DNA of 64,000 nt. Source: Mesodorylaimus sp. YZB2_4. Its lineage: Eukaryota > Nematoda > Enoplea > Dorylaimida > Dorylaimidae. This document shows positions 34,501-46,272 of this stretch, one piece after another. Numbering within the stretch: position 1 is the stretch's first letter; each line of letters starts with the position of its first letter. The stretch covers positions 620,001 through 684,000 of the forward strand of contig JASANH010000138.1 in NCBI GenBank assembly GCA_030248295.1, in the 5' to 3' direction. Both the position numbers and the translations under genes were made by a program. The notes beneath the pieces were generated by a model that saw only the letters and a list, made by a program, of their open reading frames with translations, was not told the DNA's origin and made no database searches.

Positions 34501-35510
34501 GTTTAGGCGTGAGTCACTTCGGTATCGGAGACCTCGAGTTGCTTGAGAAAGAGACGCATAAGTTTGAATCGCGCTACAATCATTGGCTGATTGGCCCGTA
34601 TCCGGACGCGGCCGAGGAATATCGCCGCAGATCACCATTGAATCACATTGAAAAACTGATCTGTCCAGTGGCGTTTTTCCAAGGCGAATGTGATAAGGTA
34701 AGGTGGAAGGTGACGGTTGAGGTAGTCATTAGTGACAGGGAGGATCCCTCGTTTCTAGATCGTGCCGAAGAATCAGGCGGAGTTTCTGTACTCGGCATTG
34801 AAAGAGAAAGGACTGCCCACAGCATTGGCCATTTTTGAAGGTAAGGCATGGTTTGGGATACGCTTTGTCCAACTGTAAAATCTGATGTTTAGGAGAAGGG
34901 CACGGATTCAGGATCGGCGAAAATATTCAACTTTCCATAGATGGCGAATATTACTTTTTCTGTCGCGTTCTTGGTATTAACTGCAACGAACCGAAAAACG
35001 TTGAAAAGGTACGATTTATAGCAGCAGTGAACGGGTGTCTGGGTCTCCTTCCAATGGGTAGCTGCAATGGTCATGTTTGGCCAAAGTTCGGGGCGGAGGC
35101 GATGATTTACGCTAGTGAGATTTTCCGGCCTTTTTAAATTTGAATTTTTGGTGGAAAAATTTTGAATTCGAATTCTTGCCTCCTAAGGAATAGGCTTTTA
35201 CTACTGTATAAGGAATCGGGATAGGACCGACCAAATCAGGGATGCCCTTGTGCGCAAACATGGGAAAGGGTCTTGCAAGGATGCAATCTGCCTTCAGAAT
35301 GGGCGCTAGACGGTGGCAGCTTGGCTGCTACTGTAAATGAAGGTATCGAACATTTCGGCTATGCATTTGTAACCTTCATATTTTTTCTATCCTGTGTCTC
35401 TCGGTCCTTGAGTGCATGTATTTGCTTGGGCGGTGAGTAAAATATGACTATGACTATCGAATGTGTTTCAGATGAACATTGTCAATCTGCCGGGAATCAC
35501 ACAATGCTGA
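31535..35510 (+). CDS. S9-family serine peptidase, acylaminoacyl-peptidase/dipeptidyl-peptidase type (15 exons)
   Basis: Alpha/beta-hydrolase peptidase of the prolyl oligopeptidase family, cleaving short or N-blocked peptides. Exons: 31535-31655, 31702-31850, 32661-32795, 32849-33064, 33117-33191, 33246-33360, 33463-33584, 33637-33801, 33860-33985, 34045-34241, 34293-34447, 34507-34697, 34759-34840, 34893-35008, 35472-35510; 667 residues, in frame. The beta-propeller half begins [12 protein letters not shown] and has [13 protein letters not shown]. The catalytic half has [18 protein letters not shown] and the triad Ser507 (GRSAGG), Asp588 (FQGECDK) and His620 (EGEGHGF). No signal peptide, so probably cytosolic. 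The last exon (13 codons) is tentative; the protein could instead end shortly after 35008. The second intron carries repeat A. It starts 459 bases after the RING gene on the same strand. Confidence 0.9.
32190..32351 (-). repeat. Repeat family A, copy 4
   Basis: Reverse-oriented copy in the second intron of the S9 peptidase gene. It has the same TTGATGTTTCAGCCGCA block and a CCGAC-TTCT-GTCGG hairpin (32215-32228, minus strand). Confidence 0.85.
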
Positions 35511-37362
35511 TTCTGACTGGGCTATCCAGCAGTGCGCTGTGGAAGGACCGATATTGGGTGATTTGATAATTGGGGAAAAGATGCTCAGCACGCATGGATG
35601 GCGTTAGGTAATTGATTGAATAATTTATATTATTGGACTTGTTTTGGTGATTTTGAGAGCCTCGATTTCTTGTCTTGAATACTCGCTTTGCAGATTTGAC
35701 AGGATTTTTATTGGCGTCCGCTGTTACCACGTGATGATGCGTTCATGCTTACAGTACGTACATGCTAATTAGTTTTGAGTTATGCTTTGGCGCTGATGAT
35801 GTCGGTTCTACAGGCGACCTCATTTGTTTATCTGCCCAGCTCGGGTTCTTCTTAAGTCTTGATTCTGAACACAGACGCGGAGCCATGCCGACAACCCTCG
35901 CATGGCATTCACTGGGTGTGGATACAGTGCGTACAGCACTGGCCATGAGCGAAGATGTTTACTGCTATTTGATGATCACGGGGCCGATGGGACACAATAA
36001 TTTACTTGAGAAAATGAGAACAAAGGTCATTCGAGGAGAATAATTTCCCGATTATTCAAGGTTCCCTAAACGTTTCCTTGTCTCCCCTGATTATTTTCAC
36101 ATTGTCACACGACTACTAAACCAGTTTCAACTGGTCTACTGACTTCCAGCATAATCAACCACGACACTGAAAAGGCGGGAGATTCGAAATTTTGAAACCT
36201 CAAAGTGCAACCTCTCAGTTTTCTGGATTTTGGCTCGAAAATTCCTATTTTCCATGACTTTTCCTGGTTTGTATGCACCCTGGAATAATTAGATTGGGAC
36301 GAGTGCAGAGGCCTGAATGGAAGGAAAACTGCTAAGTAGAGACAAAATTAGACAAAGCAGGGCTGAATGAGATTCGGACAACTGTGTATTATCTTGCAGC
36401 AGCTAACTTCAGCATGTACAACCTTTTATGGCTTTTTCTGTTGCATATGGCAGGGCCTTGGCTAATACTGCCTCTTTATCTCACCTATCGCTTCATGACC
36501 TGCATACTACGCGCAGTTGTAAGGTGCCCCACAAAAAACTGAATAGTAATCATGAATACCATTTCAAAAAGTTCGGTGGGAAAAAAGACCAGCCAGCCAA
36601 AAGCCAAATAGTGTATCACACTCTTGAAAATAATTAATAACATGCGAAGTGACCTCGTGTCGCCTTTACTCTTCACCAAAGCTGGGCTGTGATATGAATT
36701 TACAAAACCACACATCACGACACAGCGTTGGTAAATCGCGAAAGGCGGTAATAGCAATTTGAAAATCTCTTACAATCGGAAAAACCGAATGAAAACTGTA
36801 AACAGCATCGACGAACGATGACACAGCCACCCGCTTGATAGCCCCGCGTCCTTCTACGAATCTTGGCGCGTCGCCAGATTCTCAGGCGCAAACACGTTTG
36901 TCATAAGCAGTTTCTGTGCCTGAAAGTCACAAAAATGAGGTAATTCAAAACCTGTCACCATCAAGGTAATACTCATCTGTCAGGTCACGGTCTTGTCAGA
37001 CAGAATAAACAAGTTTGTTTGGCAAAGTCAGACGGTCCAAAAACACTTCAGCTGATTCCGAGCAAACACCTTTATTGACGTCATCAAGTCTTCAGCCGAA
37101 GAATTTGGCAAAGCAAATAACAGATAACGCGGGACGAATGAAACAGACCGGTAAACTTGGAAAGTGCAGTGTTTTCAAAAGAAAACTACTCTTAATACAC
37201 ACCTGAATTAACTGTCGCATCGGGTGGATGCAGATGCCAAGAGAAATTCACATAAATCTTACACAAAATATACAAAACGGGCATTGGAAACAATCATTTA
37301 TACAACACGCAACCATGCTCAACGAGAGCTCTGTCGAGAAATAAACTTTACAGTGCAAAGGT
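35511..37362. other. Intergenic DNA between convergent genes
   Basis: 3' flanks of the S9 peptidase (+) and the CNC-bZIP gene (-). It includes repeat E copy 2. A 93-codon frame at 35762-36043 has no recognisable domain and is not called. Confidence 0.5.
36045..36290 (-). repeat. Repeat family E, copy 2
   Basis: Inverted relative to 30145-30440; the two copies bracket the S9 peptidase gene. No coding capacity. Ends are not sharply defined. Confidence 0.75.
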
Positions 37363-39682
37363 CTACTTGCGGGTATTCTTCCTTTTCATTTGCTCAATAG
37401 CCCTTTCTTCGGCTTCTATTTCCTTGAGTAGTTTCTTGTGTTCGGCCACCATGGCATCCCTCTCCCTCTCCAATTCCGTTACCTCGTCTTCCAACTGCCT
37501 CGACATTTGCACTTTCTTCTGACGACTTCTCCTGGCCGCTTCCTTGTTCCCGCCGTGGCGCCTGATCTCCTTGACCAACTCCAATTGATCGCGTGTAAAG
37601 CGGCCTTTGGATCGAGTCAAGGCGATGTACTCCTGCTGGGACATGGTGACGATGTCGGCCGCTGCGAATGGCAGATTCAGCTGACGGGCTCGCAATTCAT
37701 CTCGTTCACTGGCGGCGCGAGCGCCCTGTTCATCACTCGTCTCTTCTTCGTCATCCTCGTCATCGTAGTACGTATCGATCTCTGATTTCACCGTGATCTC
37801 GTCTCCGTACGACCATTCAGTTGGACGGGAGATTTCTACACCAGAAGCTTCCAGCGTATAATCGTGATCGCCGCTCCAAGTCGGAGACACTGACAATGCT
37901 CCGGTAGTGGTGACGACTGGTAGAGAATGCAAGGCGGGCACTGATGCCGTTTGCTGCCAAGAAGTAGCCGGAACCGTAAAAGGATCATTGTATGGTGGCA
38001 ACGCTTCGATGATAACCTCCGACTGTTCCTGGTCACTCTGAAAATATCATTCACTTAACTCAAGCTTATGCCGCATCCCCAAGTTCAGAAAGCAGTCTCC
38101 TCCAAGGCAGTGCCACTTCCAAACCCACCCTCATCCTGTACTATCCACTGACTTACCAACAAATTATCCTCGAAACCCGCAGGCATATACGTCATCAGTT
38201 CGACTCCAGATGTTGAAGGGAGCGCGTCCACAGCGACGACAGGTGAATGGTGCAACATCACTGAAACCGATCCCTTTCAATCGAGCAATTCACATCACTC
38301 ATTCAAGATTGCTTACTCTCTTTGGTTGTCTGAGCCTCCAACACATCCTGAACCACTTGACGATCCCCAAAAATGCTCGCAACGTCATTCGGTGCCAAAC
38401 ACAAATCGGGTGTTGGCAAACTATCGAATTCATTCGACGAAAACAAACCATTGAACCAAAGCGGATCAGCACGATTTTCATCGATAGCGTTCGTATTGAC
38501 TTGCAAATCCGGTCTGGATTCCCACTCCATCGAAACTGGTGGCGTATTCAACACGTCACTGCCGCCATTTAGAAAAGCGTATTCTGAATTTGGTAGACCT
38601 AAAAAGCATAAACCTTTGTTCACCATCTCTAAAAATGCCACTAATAACTTACCTTGGCCCCCGTTGTATCCGCTTTGTCCATCCAAAAAGACATCGTTCA
38701 CCGGATCCACTGCTGACGAGTTCAACCAATCCAAATCCAAGTGTTGATCCGAAGCCCCGCCGTAAGCATTGTCTGAACCAGCTGGTTGATGCTGTTCTTG
38801 AGTGGTGGTCGACACGAATGGTGTCTTTTCAGACCGCCATCCACCCGTCTTTTCACTTCCACCAGCACCGGCCGAATATGTCGTGAACGAGTCGAAGCCA
38901 GCAAAATTTTCTTTCTGAGCTTGAATCAAGTCACGCAGGAAATCGCTTTGGTCAGGTAAATAACGGTAATTAGGATCAGTGTAACCCTAAACCAAGTCAT
39001 GTTTTAAAATTAGAGGCTATCCATCATAGTAAAGGAAGTACTTACGGGTTGCAGCAAGGTCTTCTCCGTGACCAATTGCACATCTCGTTCGTATTGCAAA
39101 TCGGGAGACCACAAATTCGGGTACAGGCCTTTCTCCGCATCGATATCTTGACGCCAATAGAAATCGATCGCGTCGCTATCCTAAAACACAATACCATTTT
39201 AAACATTTCAACTACCAGAAATCTCCCCCCCCCCCCCCGTTCACAGCGCAACTTACTTGGAGCGATAATTCTTGATTCGATGCCACCGCGGCAACATTCT
39301 CATTCACATTGGTCGTACGTCGCAGATCGGGTAAGATGAATACTGTGAGATTTCTACGAAATCCTTCATCGGGAACTACTATTTCATTGATCTTATTCGA
39401 CCCGCTTTTCAATCCGAATGTTTTCCACGATCCATCCTCTCCAAACCCGCTTTCCAATCCGAATTCATTGTTCGGCCATAAACTCTTCCTATTCGCGATC
39501 TTTCCCAATGTATCAACCAACGCCAAAGCTCGCCGTCCACGAGATCGATTCCTGACTTGGCTTGGTCTCTGATGCCAAGCATTCCACGTGAACGGTACGA
39601 TACAATCGATCAGGACCAACAAGGTCAAGGCGTAACCAAGTCTTCGGCTCCATTGCTCGGAGTTTGATATATCTTTCTTCAT
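37363..39682 (-). CDS. CNC-bZIP transcription factor with N-terminal membrane anchor (NFE2L1/SKN-1/CncC family, 6 exons)
   Basis: Stress-response activator of the Cap'n'collar class. Exons in order: 39257-39682, 39046-39180, 38653-38986, 38317-38598, 38157-38260, 37363-38037; 651 residues, in frame. The ATG at 39682 gives MKKDISNSEQWSRRLGYALT and a hydrophobic span (about 15-31), as in NFE2L1, which is held in the ER until released. Residues 143-160 (DSDAIDFYWRQDIDAEKG) match the WRQDID element of Nrf proteins (DLG-like degron/activation region); no ETGE motif was seen. The C-terminus has the CNC region (about 543-589, LPFAAADIV, RDQLELVKEIRRHG), basic region NKEAARRSRQKK (591-602) and a leucine zipper. 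It lies 259 bases after the Beclin stop, same strand, and an acceptor-like CTTTTTCTAG sits 5 bases before the ATG. A C14 tract lies in intron 1. Confidence 0.9.
39225..39238 (-). repeat. Poly-G tract (14 G on the minus strand)
   Basis: In the first intron of the CNC-bZIP gene, about 20 bases past the donor at 39255-39256 in the direction of transcription. Confidence 0.9.
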
Positions 39683-39941
39683 GATGCCTAGAAAAAGGCC
39701 TTTGTAAACATCAAAGAAGAGCAAATGCGCGGGCACACGGCAAGAAAACAAAGGGATTTAAAACCCGTGATTTGAAAAAATTCTATGAGCAAAAATAAAC
39801 AGTTTTACTACGATCTCGTAGATCCAGCAAAGGCTCAGCACAAAAGCATACAATATGAAGTGAGTCGATACAATGGGTCGAAAGCACAGCTAGCTAGAAT
39901 CCCTTAATTTAGTTATCTACAGCATATCGATGTCAAATGCG

Positions 39942-41426
39942 TCAAGGATGAAGTGACGATACACAAGCCAGGGCCCACTTCAAGTTCGTTAGCATACACT
40001 TCATGGCCTTCGTCCATCGTTCCTCGGAATTGAACTGAATTTTTACCGAATACTCATTCCCATTGTCTTCGATTTTATCCTTTAACATACGATAAGGAAG
40101 ACGAATTTCTCCAAATTTATCGATTTCTTCTTTAAATTGTTGCAAGCAATCCAAGAAGGCCACCATGGCAGAGTCGAATTTGGTGTCCCAGAAGAACTTA
40201 TACCCACCAGAACAGAATAAGGGTAGTTCCTTGTTGCCGTCGTCCAAACAGCGAATGTACGAATGGCTTCCAAACGGGACTAATTCGTAGCGTTTGAATT
40301 TTAACGAGATCTTTCTACCCAAGGAATAAAGCAATAGCACGGTTTGACCCCACGCTGCGTTGATTTCCGCCCATTCGACTACCTCGTTCGGCAATCGACC
40401 CAAACGAAAACCATTGATCGTGCCGAAATGCCCGCTATGCCAAATATGGAATGTCAAATTGAACACGTTGGCCGTCTTCAGTTTATCCAATTGAGTGTTG
40501 GCGTAGCGTAGTTGATTATGGACGCTTTCCTCTTCAACCGTCAGTTCTTGCACCTAAACCGACAAATTTAGAGATTGATATTAGAGATTACTCAACAGTC
40601 TCACTTGTCGACTCAAATCCCGGTATGTTTTCCATAGCCGCTCTTCGTCTTCAGTTACTTTCTTTAGTTCATCTTCCTCCTGTGTTAATTTTTTCTCCAG
40701 TTCACCTTCTTCGCTTTCCAATCGAGCCAACTCGGCCTGCAGCCCCGCTTCCTCGCTCTGAAACTGTGACACGTCATAACACGTAAATAACGTAATCGTG
40801 AAGACTACTGTACCTCGCGCGTAGAATCATCACAAGGCAAGTTTGCGCAAAAGCTATGGAAAAAGACTACCATGAAGAAACAACACGTGACATACCTGAA
40901 GCTTCAGTAATTCAGATTTTAAACTGTTCACATCTAACTGATGATCGGAAGTTGAAGAACCGACGTTCCTGGTGCCGGGCTGCCTTTCCTTTTGCCCATC
41001 CAGTACGTCAGATAAGTTCTTGTATTCTTTGCAGTCTTCTTCCAATTGATGCAATTGTTGATCCATGCAGTCGAGTAGCTTGTCCGTACATTCTTGGCAC
41101 ATTGGATGATCGATCGCCGCCACGTCGCTGCAGATCACATCGAACAAATTTCCGATCATGGCGGTGGCATGACCTAAATTTCCACCCATACCGCTCGTAG
41201 TCGCGACGGTGGGTGTCGAACAACTGATTTGCGAATAGTCGCTCCCTCCACTCTGCTGGAGAATACTGCTAGCCGATGAAGCTTGATGGCGATTGGCAGA
41301 ACCTTTCCCAGAAATCAATTTCGACTTCCGACACGTTCCTGTGTTCAGAGTCTGCCATTCCGGATAGCGTTCGAGAAGAGACAGGTCCAATTTCAGCGGT
41401 TCCCGACAGCTCGCGCACAAATGCAT
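39942..41426 (-). CDS. BECN1: Beclin-1 (autophagy PI3-kinase complex subunit, 3 exons)
   Basis: Scaffold of the class III PI3-kinase (Vps34) complex that starts autophagy. Exons: 40896-41426, 40605-40763, 39942-40553; 433 residues, in frame. Starting at the ATG at 41426 gives [15 protein letters not shown], with the first CxxC only at residues 4-7, shorter than in vertebrates. A BH3-like segment (IGNLFDVI, about 91-98) is followed by [13 protein letters not shown] with the second CxxC (110/113). A coiled coil covers about 120-240. The C-terminal evolutionarily conserved domain begins near AQ-type helix residues and has [36 protein letters not shown] and [10 protein letters not shown]. The frame is open upstream of 41426 but without another ATG in this exon. 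The CNC-bZIP gene follows 259 bases downstream. Confidence 0.95.
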
Positions 41427-42715
41427 GATGTCGAATGAACGTGTCAGACGAAAGGACTGCTTACGCCCCACCGCAATGTTCGAACGAACTCGAGGACAAA
41501 CGTCCGTCGACGTTATCGGCGCAGACGAGGAACAAATTTCGTCATAAAGAAAGTTCGAGAATCGGTGGCGGCAGATGCGTAATCTCCAAAACCTGATCCA
41601 CCCGTCCCTTCTGGACAAAGGGCTTTGTTATTCCGAAACACAGCCAGCCAGCCAGACAGTCACGCCAGCCAGCGGATGGCGTTTTGGAGAAGAGCTTCCG
41701 TCTCGCGACTATTTTATGCTCAGTCCAAATTACACGTCGTCGCGCACCTTGATGACTCACGCGCGACTCGTGCTCGTGCTCTCACTTGGCACGACGGAAG
41801 GCATTGTTATATCGAACAGCTGTCGTCACGAGACTGTCGTCGCAGACCTCTCGCGCGCGCACCTCTCCATCTGCGCTAGGCTGGCTAGAATAGAGAATCT
41901 TCGCGAACTCGTCGTCATTATTTGCTGGCGCGCACTCTCGCACAAGCTGTAGCTGCTTATGACATATTTAAATGGTTTACGTGGCCAAGTGGCGATCAGA
42001 CCACCGTGGGACTCATCGGTGGATCATCATAAACAGGTTTTGGTGGGCATGCTGGACGACACTTTATGATACTGGGTAAAAACTATAAATTGTTCTCAGG
42101 AAATTCTGCAAGATTCGTAGTTCGCGATCTCAGTCGGACGACATTATTTATTCTGGTTAGCGGAGGTAGGGAACGTGCTCGCTTGCAGGTGCCCGTTTTA
42201 CCTTGCGCGCCTGTCCACCGTGCGCGCTTTCATTACTAACAGTCGTGTGAGTAGGCCCAATGTTTATACAAGGTATTTTTATTGTAGATCTAGTCTAGGG
42301 GATGTTGATCAAGGGGCGGTGAGACACACTAGCGTATTACCTACTTTAGACCTAGAAGTTTCAAAGTTCTGAGCAGGTCGACAAGTGTACAGTACACACT
42401 TGTCCTGTGACCTGTGTACAGAGTGAACTATTGTGTCCTTTGGTGTGATAATGCTATCAATGATCAGCAATATTAGAGGTTTAGTGAACAGCGGAATGCT
42501 TAGCTTCTCACCGGCTGAGCACTGTGTATGTTTATTGGCTTCAGTTATTTCAAGCAGTGTAGCTGACCTGATTGGGGCGATGACCGGAAAAGTAAACAAA
42601 TACGAGTGCCAGCCGTCCTCCCAAATGTTTAGACAGTGGATCTATCTACTTCAAAATGCGCATAAGTAACACCTTTCAACGACCACCTGTCTTTTAGGCA
42701 TATAAAACGCAAGGG
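41427..42715. other. Intergenic DNA between divergent genes
   Basis: Shared 5' region of Beclin (-) and PI synthase (+). No gene called; a 78-codon frame at 42433-42669 may be 5' untranslated or chance. CGCG-rich words occur at about 41840-41950. Confidence 0.5.
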
Positions 42716-43612
42716 ATGGCTGAAAACGTATTCCTATTTTGGCCCAATATTATCGGCTATGGTCGAATCGTGCTGGCCATCATTTCGTTCTTTTGCATGC
42801 CAAAGTGTTACGTATCAGCGAGTGTATGTTATATCGTCTCGGCATTACTGGACGCTGCGGATGGCCATGTGGCCCGTTGGCGCAATGAGAGTATGTTTTT
42901 ATGTTTCTTTATCGTCGTGCCTTACCTTGATTTCTTCAGGTTCTCGTTTCGGCGCAATGTTGGACATGCTGACTGACCGATGCGCCACTCTATGTTTGGT
43001 CATGATTCTTGGACAGTTCTATCCCAGTTGGATGGTGGCATTCCAACTGTCGGCCGCCATTGATGTGGCCAGCCATTGGCTGCATATGCACAGGTACGCG
43101 TACTGTAAATTCAAATTCGACGTAAGGTTTTCGTGACTCTGGTTTTTCAGCCATGATTTAAAAGGATCAAAAAGTCATAAAAGCGTTGAGACGACAACAA
43201 ACCCCATTCTGGTCCTCTATTACACGTCCCGTGTAAGTGATTTTAGTTTGTTTTGATGCAAGAAGTCTACGAAATTGTCCTTTTAGCAATTCCTATTCTT
43301 TATGTGCGCTGGCAACGAAGGCTTCTACTGCATGCTCTACTTGCTTCACTTCACCTACGGGCCGATCAGTAAGTCCTTTTTTCGTTGGCTCGTCTTCCTA
43401 GATAACCTCCTTCCCTCTTTTCAGTTCCGTTAATCCGCGTTGGTCTCTGGCAAGTAATGGCCGTCTTGTGTTTCCCCATAGCCGCTGTCAAGACGGCAAT
43501 TAGCGTGGTCCATTTGGTGACGGCCGCCCAAACCATTGCTGACGTGGACGTTCGAGAGAGAGCTGCTGCCAGTGGAAAAGCCAAGACCTCGACCCCGACG
43601 CACACAGACTAA
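42716..43612 (+). CDS. CDIPT: CDP-diacylglycerol-inositol 3-phosphatidyltransferase (PI synthase, 5 exons)
   Basis: Makes phosphatidylinositol from CDP-diacylglycerol and myo-inositol in the ER membrane. Exons: 42716-42890, 42940-43093, 43151-43232, 43287-43368, 43425-43612; 226 residues, in frame. The CDP-alcohol phosphatidyltransferase motif is complete: DAADGHVARWRNES..G..LD..TD, split by the first intron. It begins FLFWPNIIGYGRIVLAIISF, and several hydrophobic helices follow, including GNEGFYCMLYLLHF. The length fits the family (about 210-220), with a short Ala/Lys/Thr tail. TCTTTTAG lies 18 bases before the ATG, which suggests a 5' untranslated intron or a trans-splice site. Convergent with the TMEM248-like gene. 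Confidence 0.93.
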
Positions 43613-43990
43613 ATTCCGAAAGCACCTTCTGGTCAATTCCATATCGTAGAACAAAGATTTAGTGAAGGGTGAGAAGCTGGATAATTGCTTTAATGGGACA
43701 CCAAGAAACGATAACAGTAGCGCTAAACGGTAGAAGATATTCCATAACCAAAGCACACTATCTTAGACAACACCGGTACCTTTTGTGCGATGTTTAAAAG
43801 TGAAAGTCTTTGGTATCACAGTCCTAACCATAACAAGACGCAATTTTGGTCCATGTACCTCCCCGTTTTCTCTTGATTTTGTTGTGCGGGTGATAATTAT
43901 TCGCGATCATCGCTTAGTTTGGAGTAATTTGAGTGCACGCTGAAACGTGTCATTTTTTTGTGATGTAGAACGTGATTATTATTCGGGCGC
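43613..43990. other. Intergenic DNA between convergent genes
   Basis: Short 3'-to-3' gap; nothing recognised. Confidence 0.5.
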
Positions 43991-45560
43991 TTACCTTTCT
44001 AGTGTCCGCACTGTGTGTTTTGTATGTGATGTTTTTCGGCACGTTGCGTAAACAATAAGCACGAGGATGGCGGTGAAAAGGAAATAGCTGGTGTAGAGAA
44101 GGTGCAATCGCGCGGTCAACGTATCGTGCTTAAACAAAAGGCAGAGGGCTTACGATTTATGGCAAATTGTGAATCAGAAACTTACCAGCAAAGGAATCAG
44201 GACGAATCCGCGATCATCGCGTCTTTGCATGCTGATGATGTTTCCATCTTGACACCGCCCGCCGTTGTCCAACGCTTGCCAGCTTTCTTTGTCGGAAAAT
44301 TCCATTGGATTTAACAACAATGCCTTGAACGTCCCACTTATCGTTAGCCTTTTAACGTTTTTACATGCGGGAATTCTACAAAACGAGAACACTTAAGAAC
44401 TAAATCTAAAGAGTTGTATTAACGTAACTTACCCAACTTCCCTATTCACAGTCTCGTGAGCCTTCTGATGCTCCTCGGAAACGCCGTAAACGAGCGCGCA
44501 GCCTTGGACCAGAACGTTATCGCACGTCTCATCAGCACAATGGTAGGACGAAACCGGCTCCAAGAACAGTTCGAATTGTAAGGAAGAATTCGAATCGATT
44601 CCTGCAAAAAAACCCGGGAATCAGAAAAAGCAGTACCGCTGATAAAACCAGGGAGCTCCTATTTTTTAGTGACTTCCTGTGCAAAGTATTAGCAAAGCAA
44701 ATTATACCGCGAGGGGACAGGGTGCTTTCAACAGGGAACCCAACCAAAAGGGTCATCAGCCAAACAGGCACAAGTGGCGAAAGTGAGCAAACAGGATTCA
44801 GCTGTTTTTTCTAGGAGCTGGGACTTGTATCTTTGGCGAGGGAGCCGCCAAAAATATAAGTCTGTGCACAGTGCACCTCAGCACTTCACCCTCACAGGCA
44901 AAAATATGTGCACTTTAAGCAATATGGCGCTGTCGTCCCGCAACCAGTTTCTCCGTACCGCGCTTCCAGCTTTTCGGAGACTCCGCTTCCCGCCATGAGG
45001 CTACTCGCTCCGTGGGGACCCCATATCGTAAACCTAACAGTGAATATGAGGGCAACATCAAACATAGCCAGGCTGAAACCTCTGAGGGATGGAGTTGGGG
45101 GACCAAACCCAACAAAACTGTAAAAGCACCTCACCTCGTAATCCAAGCTGGCCATCATGCAACACTCCCGTCCATTCGACCGTGTCACCCATTGCTGATT
45201 TATTTGCAATATCGTTATGAAAATCACCTTTTAACGAAACTACAACAGGCACCATCAGAGATGTCCCGTTTGTTGTCAAATTCTGTGAGGATTTGATTGA
45301 TGCAAAATCGATCTTCGGACTGGTTTTAGTGACCGCACAGTAATAGGCTGTTTCCAAGTTTGGTTGCTAAAATCCGAAACTCAAAGGAACCAATCGATAA
45401 AAATTAGAGCTATCCTTACCATTGCATACGAATCATTACGTAACCGGCAAGCTAGAATCAGCACTCCGAATGCCATAATGGCCAGAGATAACGTAAATAT
45501 GACCCATGGCGGGCTGGCTATAACACAACGACGGAGATTTTCTAGTGGAGCTGCGTGCAT
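43991..45560 (-). CDS. TMEM248/TMEM219-like membrane protein (5 exons)
   Basis: Two-pass membrane protein related to vertebrate TMEM248; its function is not well known. Exons in order: 45420-45560, 45135-45366, 44433-44601, 44186-44375, 43991-44128; 289 residues, in frame. It starts MHAAPLENLRRCVIASPPWV, matching the family's 'PLENL......PP.V' start, and TM1 follows at about 18-38. The lumenal part has Asn-linked-type sites (NLT, NGT, NSS) and Cys pairs (YHCADETC). The end is HLLYTSYFLFTAILVLIVYA (TM2), again as in TMEM248, with a short basic tail. Individual exons are short and easily missed, but donors, acceptors and phases all agree. Confidence 0.82.
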
Positions 45561-46272
45561 TGTAAAGGAGAGGTTTTAATGCCCGAAGATTTAGATTTAC
45601 GAGACAATAAGTTGACGCATTTCATAATACGTGGCTTTTGTTGACGAGGCCACGTACGTAGTTATCGCAGTTCCTACTGTAGATATCCCTCGCAATGGAG
45701 AATGTGTACCTGAAGATCACGTTTTGGCGGGAAGTTACTTTACACTCATCGTCACGGAGACTTGGTGAAACGGAGCCCACATAGTGCATTTAATACTTGA
45801 TTCATGCCCCAATACAAAAGAGCAAGTCGAAAGCCTTGGTCACACGGAACGAATTTTAGTGTGACTCCACGTGACCTGTGACCGAGTAGGCCTATATTGG
45901 GCTTGGTTTTCCGAGCAACAAACGTTCAGAATCGTAACTCAGCAGGCCAATAGCAGTACCATAAGTAAAGAGTAGACTGACGGGAAGTTTTGGAAACTTT
46001 GTCCTTCTCCTCCCCGAACTTCCCCCTCTACATTTCGGTTCTGCTTTTTGAAGTCTGCCATAAATTTGTCGTCATTGAACCAGCCAGACACTGTCCCACC
46101 AGCCTGATGACACTCATGGGCGAAGGTATCTGGCAAGATGGTCTTACGTAAGAGGCTCAGCAGGAGTGCTGGGTGGTCGTGCTGCTGGACAGGTTCCTAG
46201 CAAGCGGAAACGCACCTTACAGCAATGGGTGAACATGCAGTGGATTTGGGTCATTGGATCGGGATTGCACTG

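Noticed and set aside
35762..36043. 93-codon open frame after the S9 peptidase
   Set aside because: No similarity to the peptidase or any family I know, and it ends at repeat E.
39225..39238. Poly-C tract as an assembly artefact
   Set aside because: Several independent tracts of different length occur in the window, so they are more likely genuine, though exact lengths may be wrong.
42433..42669. Upstream coding exon of PI synthase
   Set aside because: The family starts at the downstream Met next to the first membrane helix, and this frame has no similarity to it.
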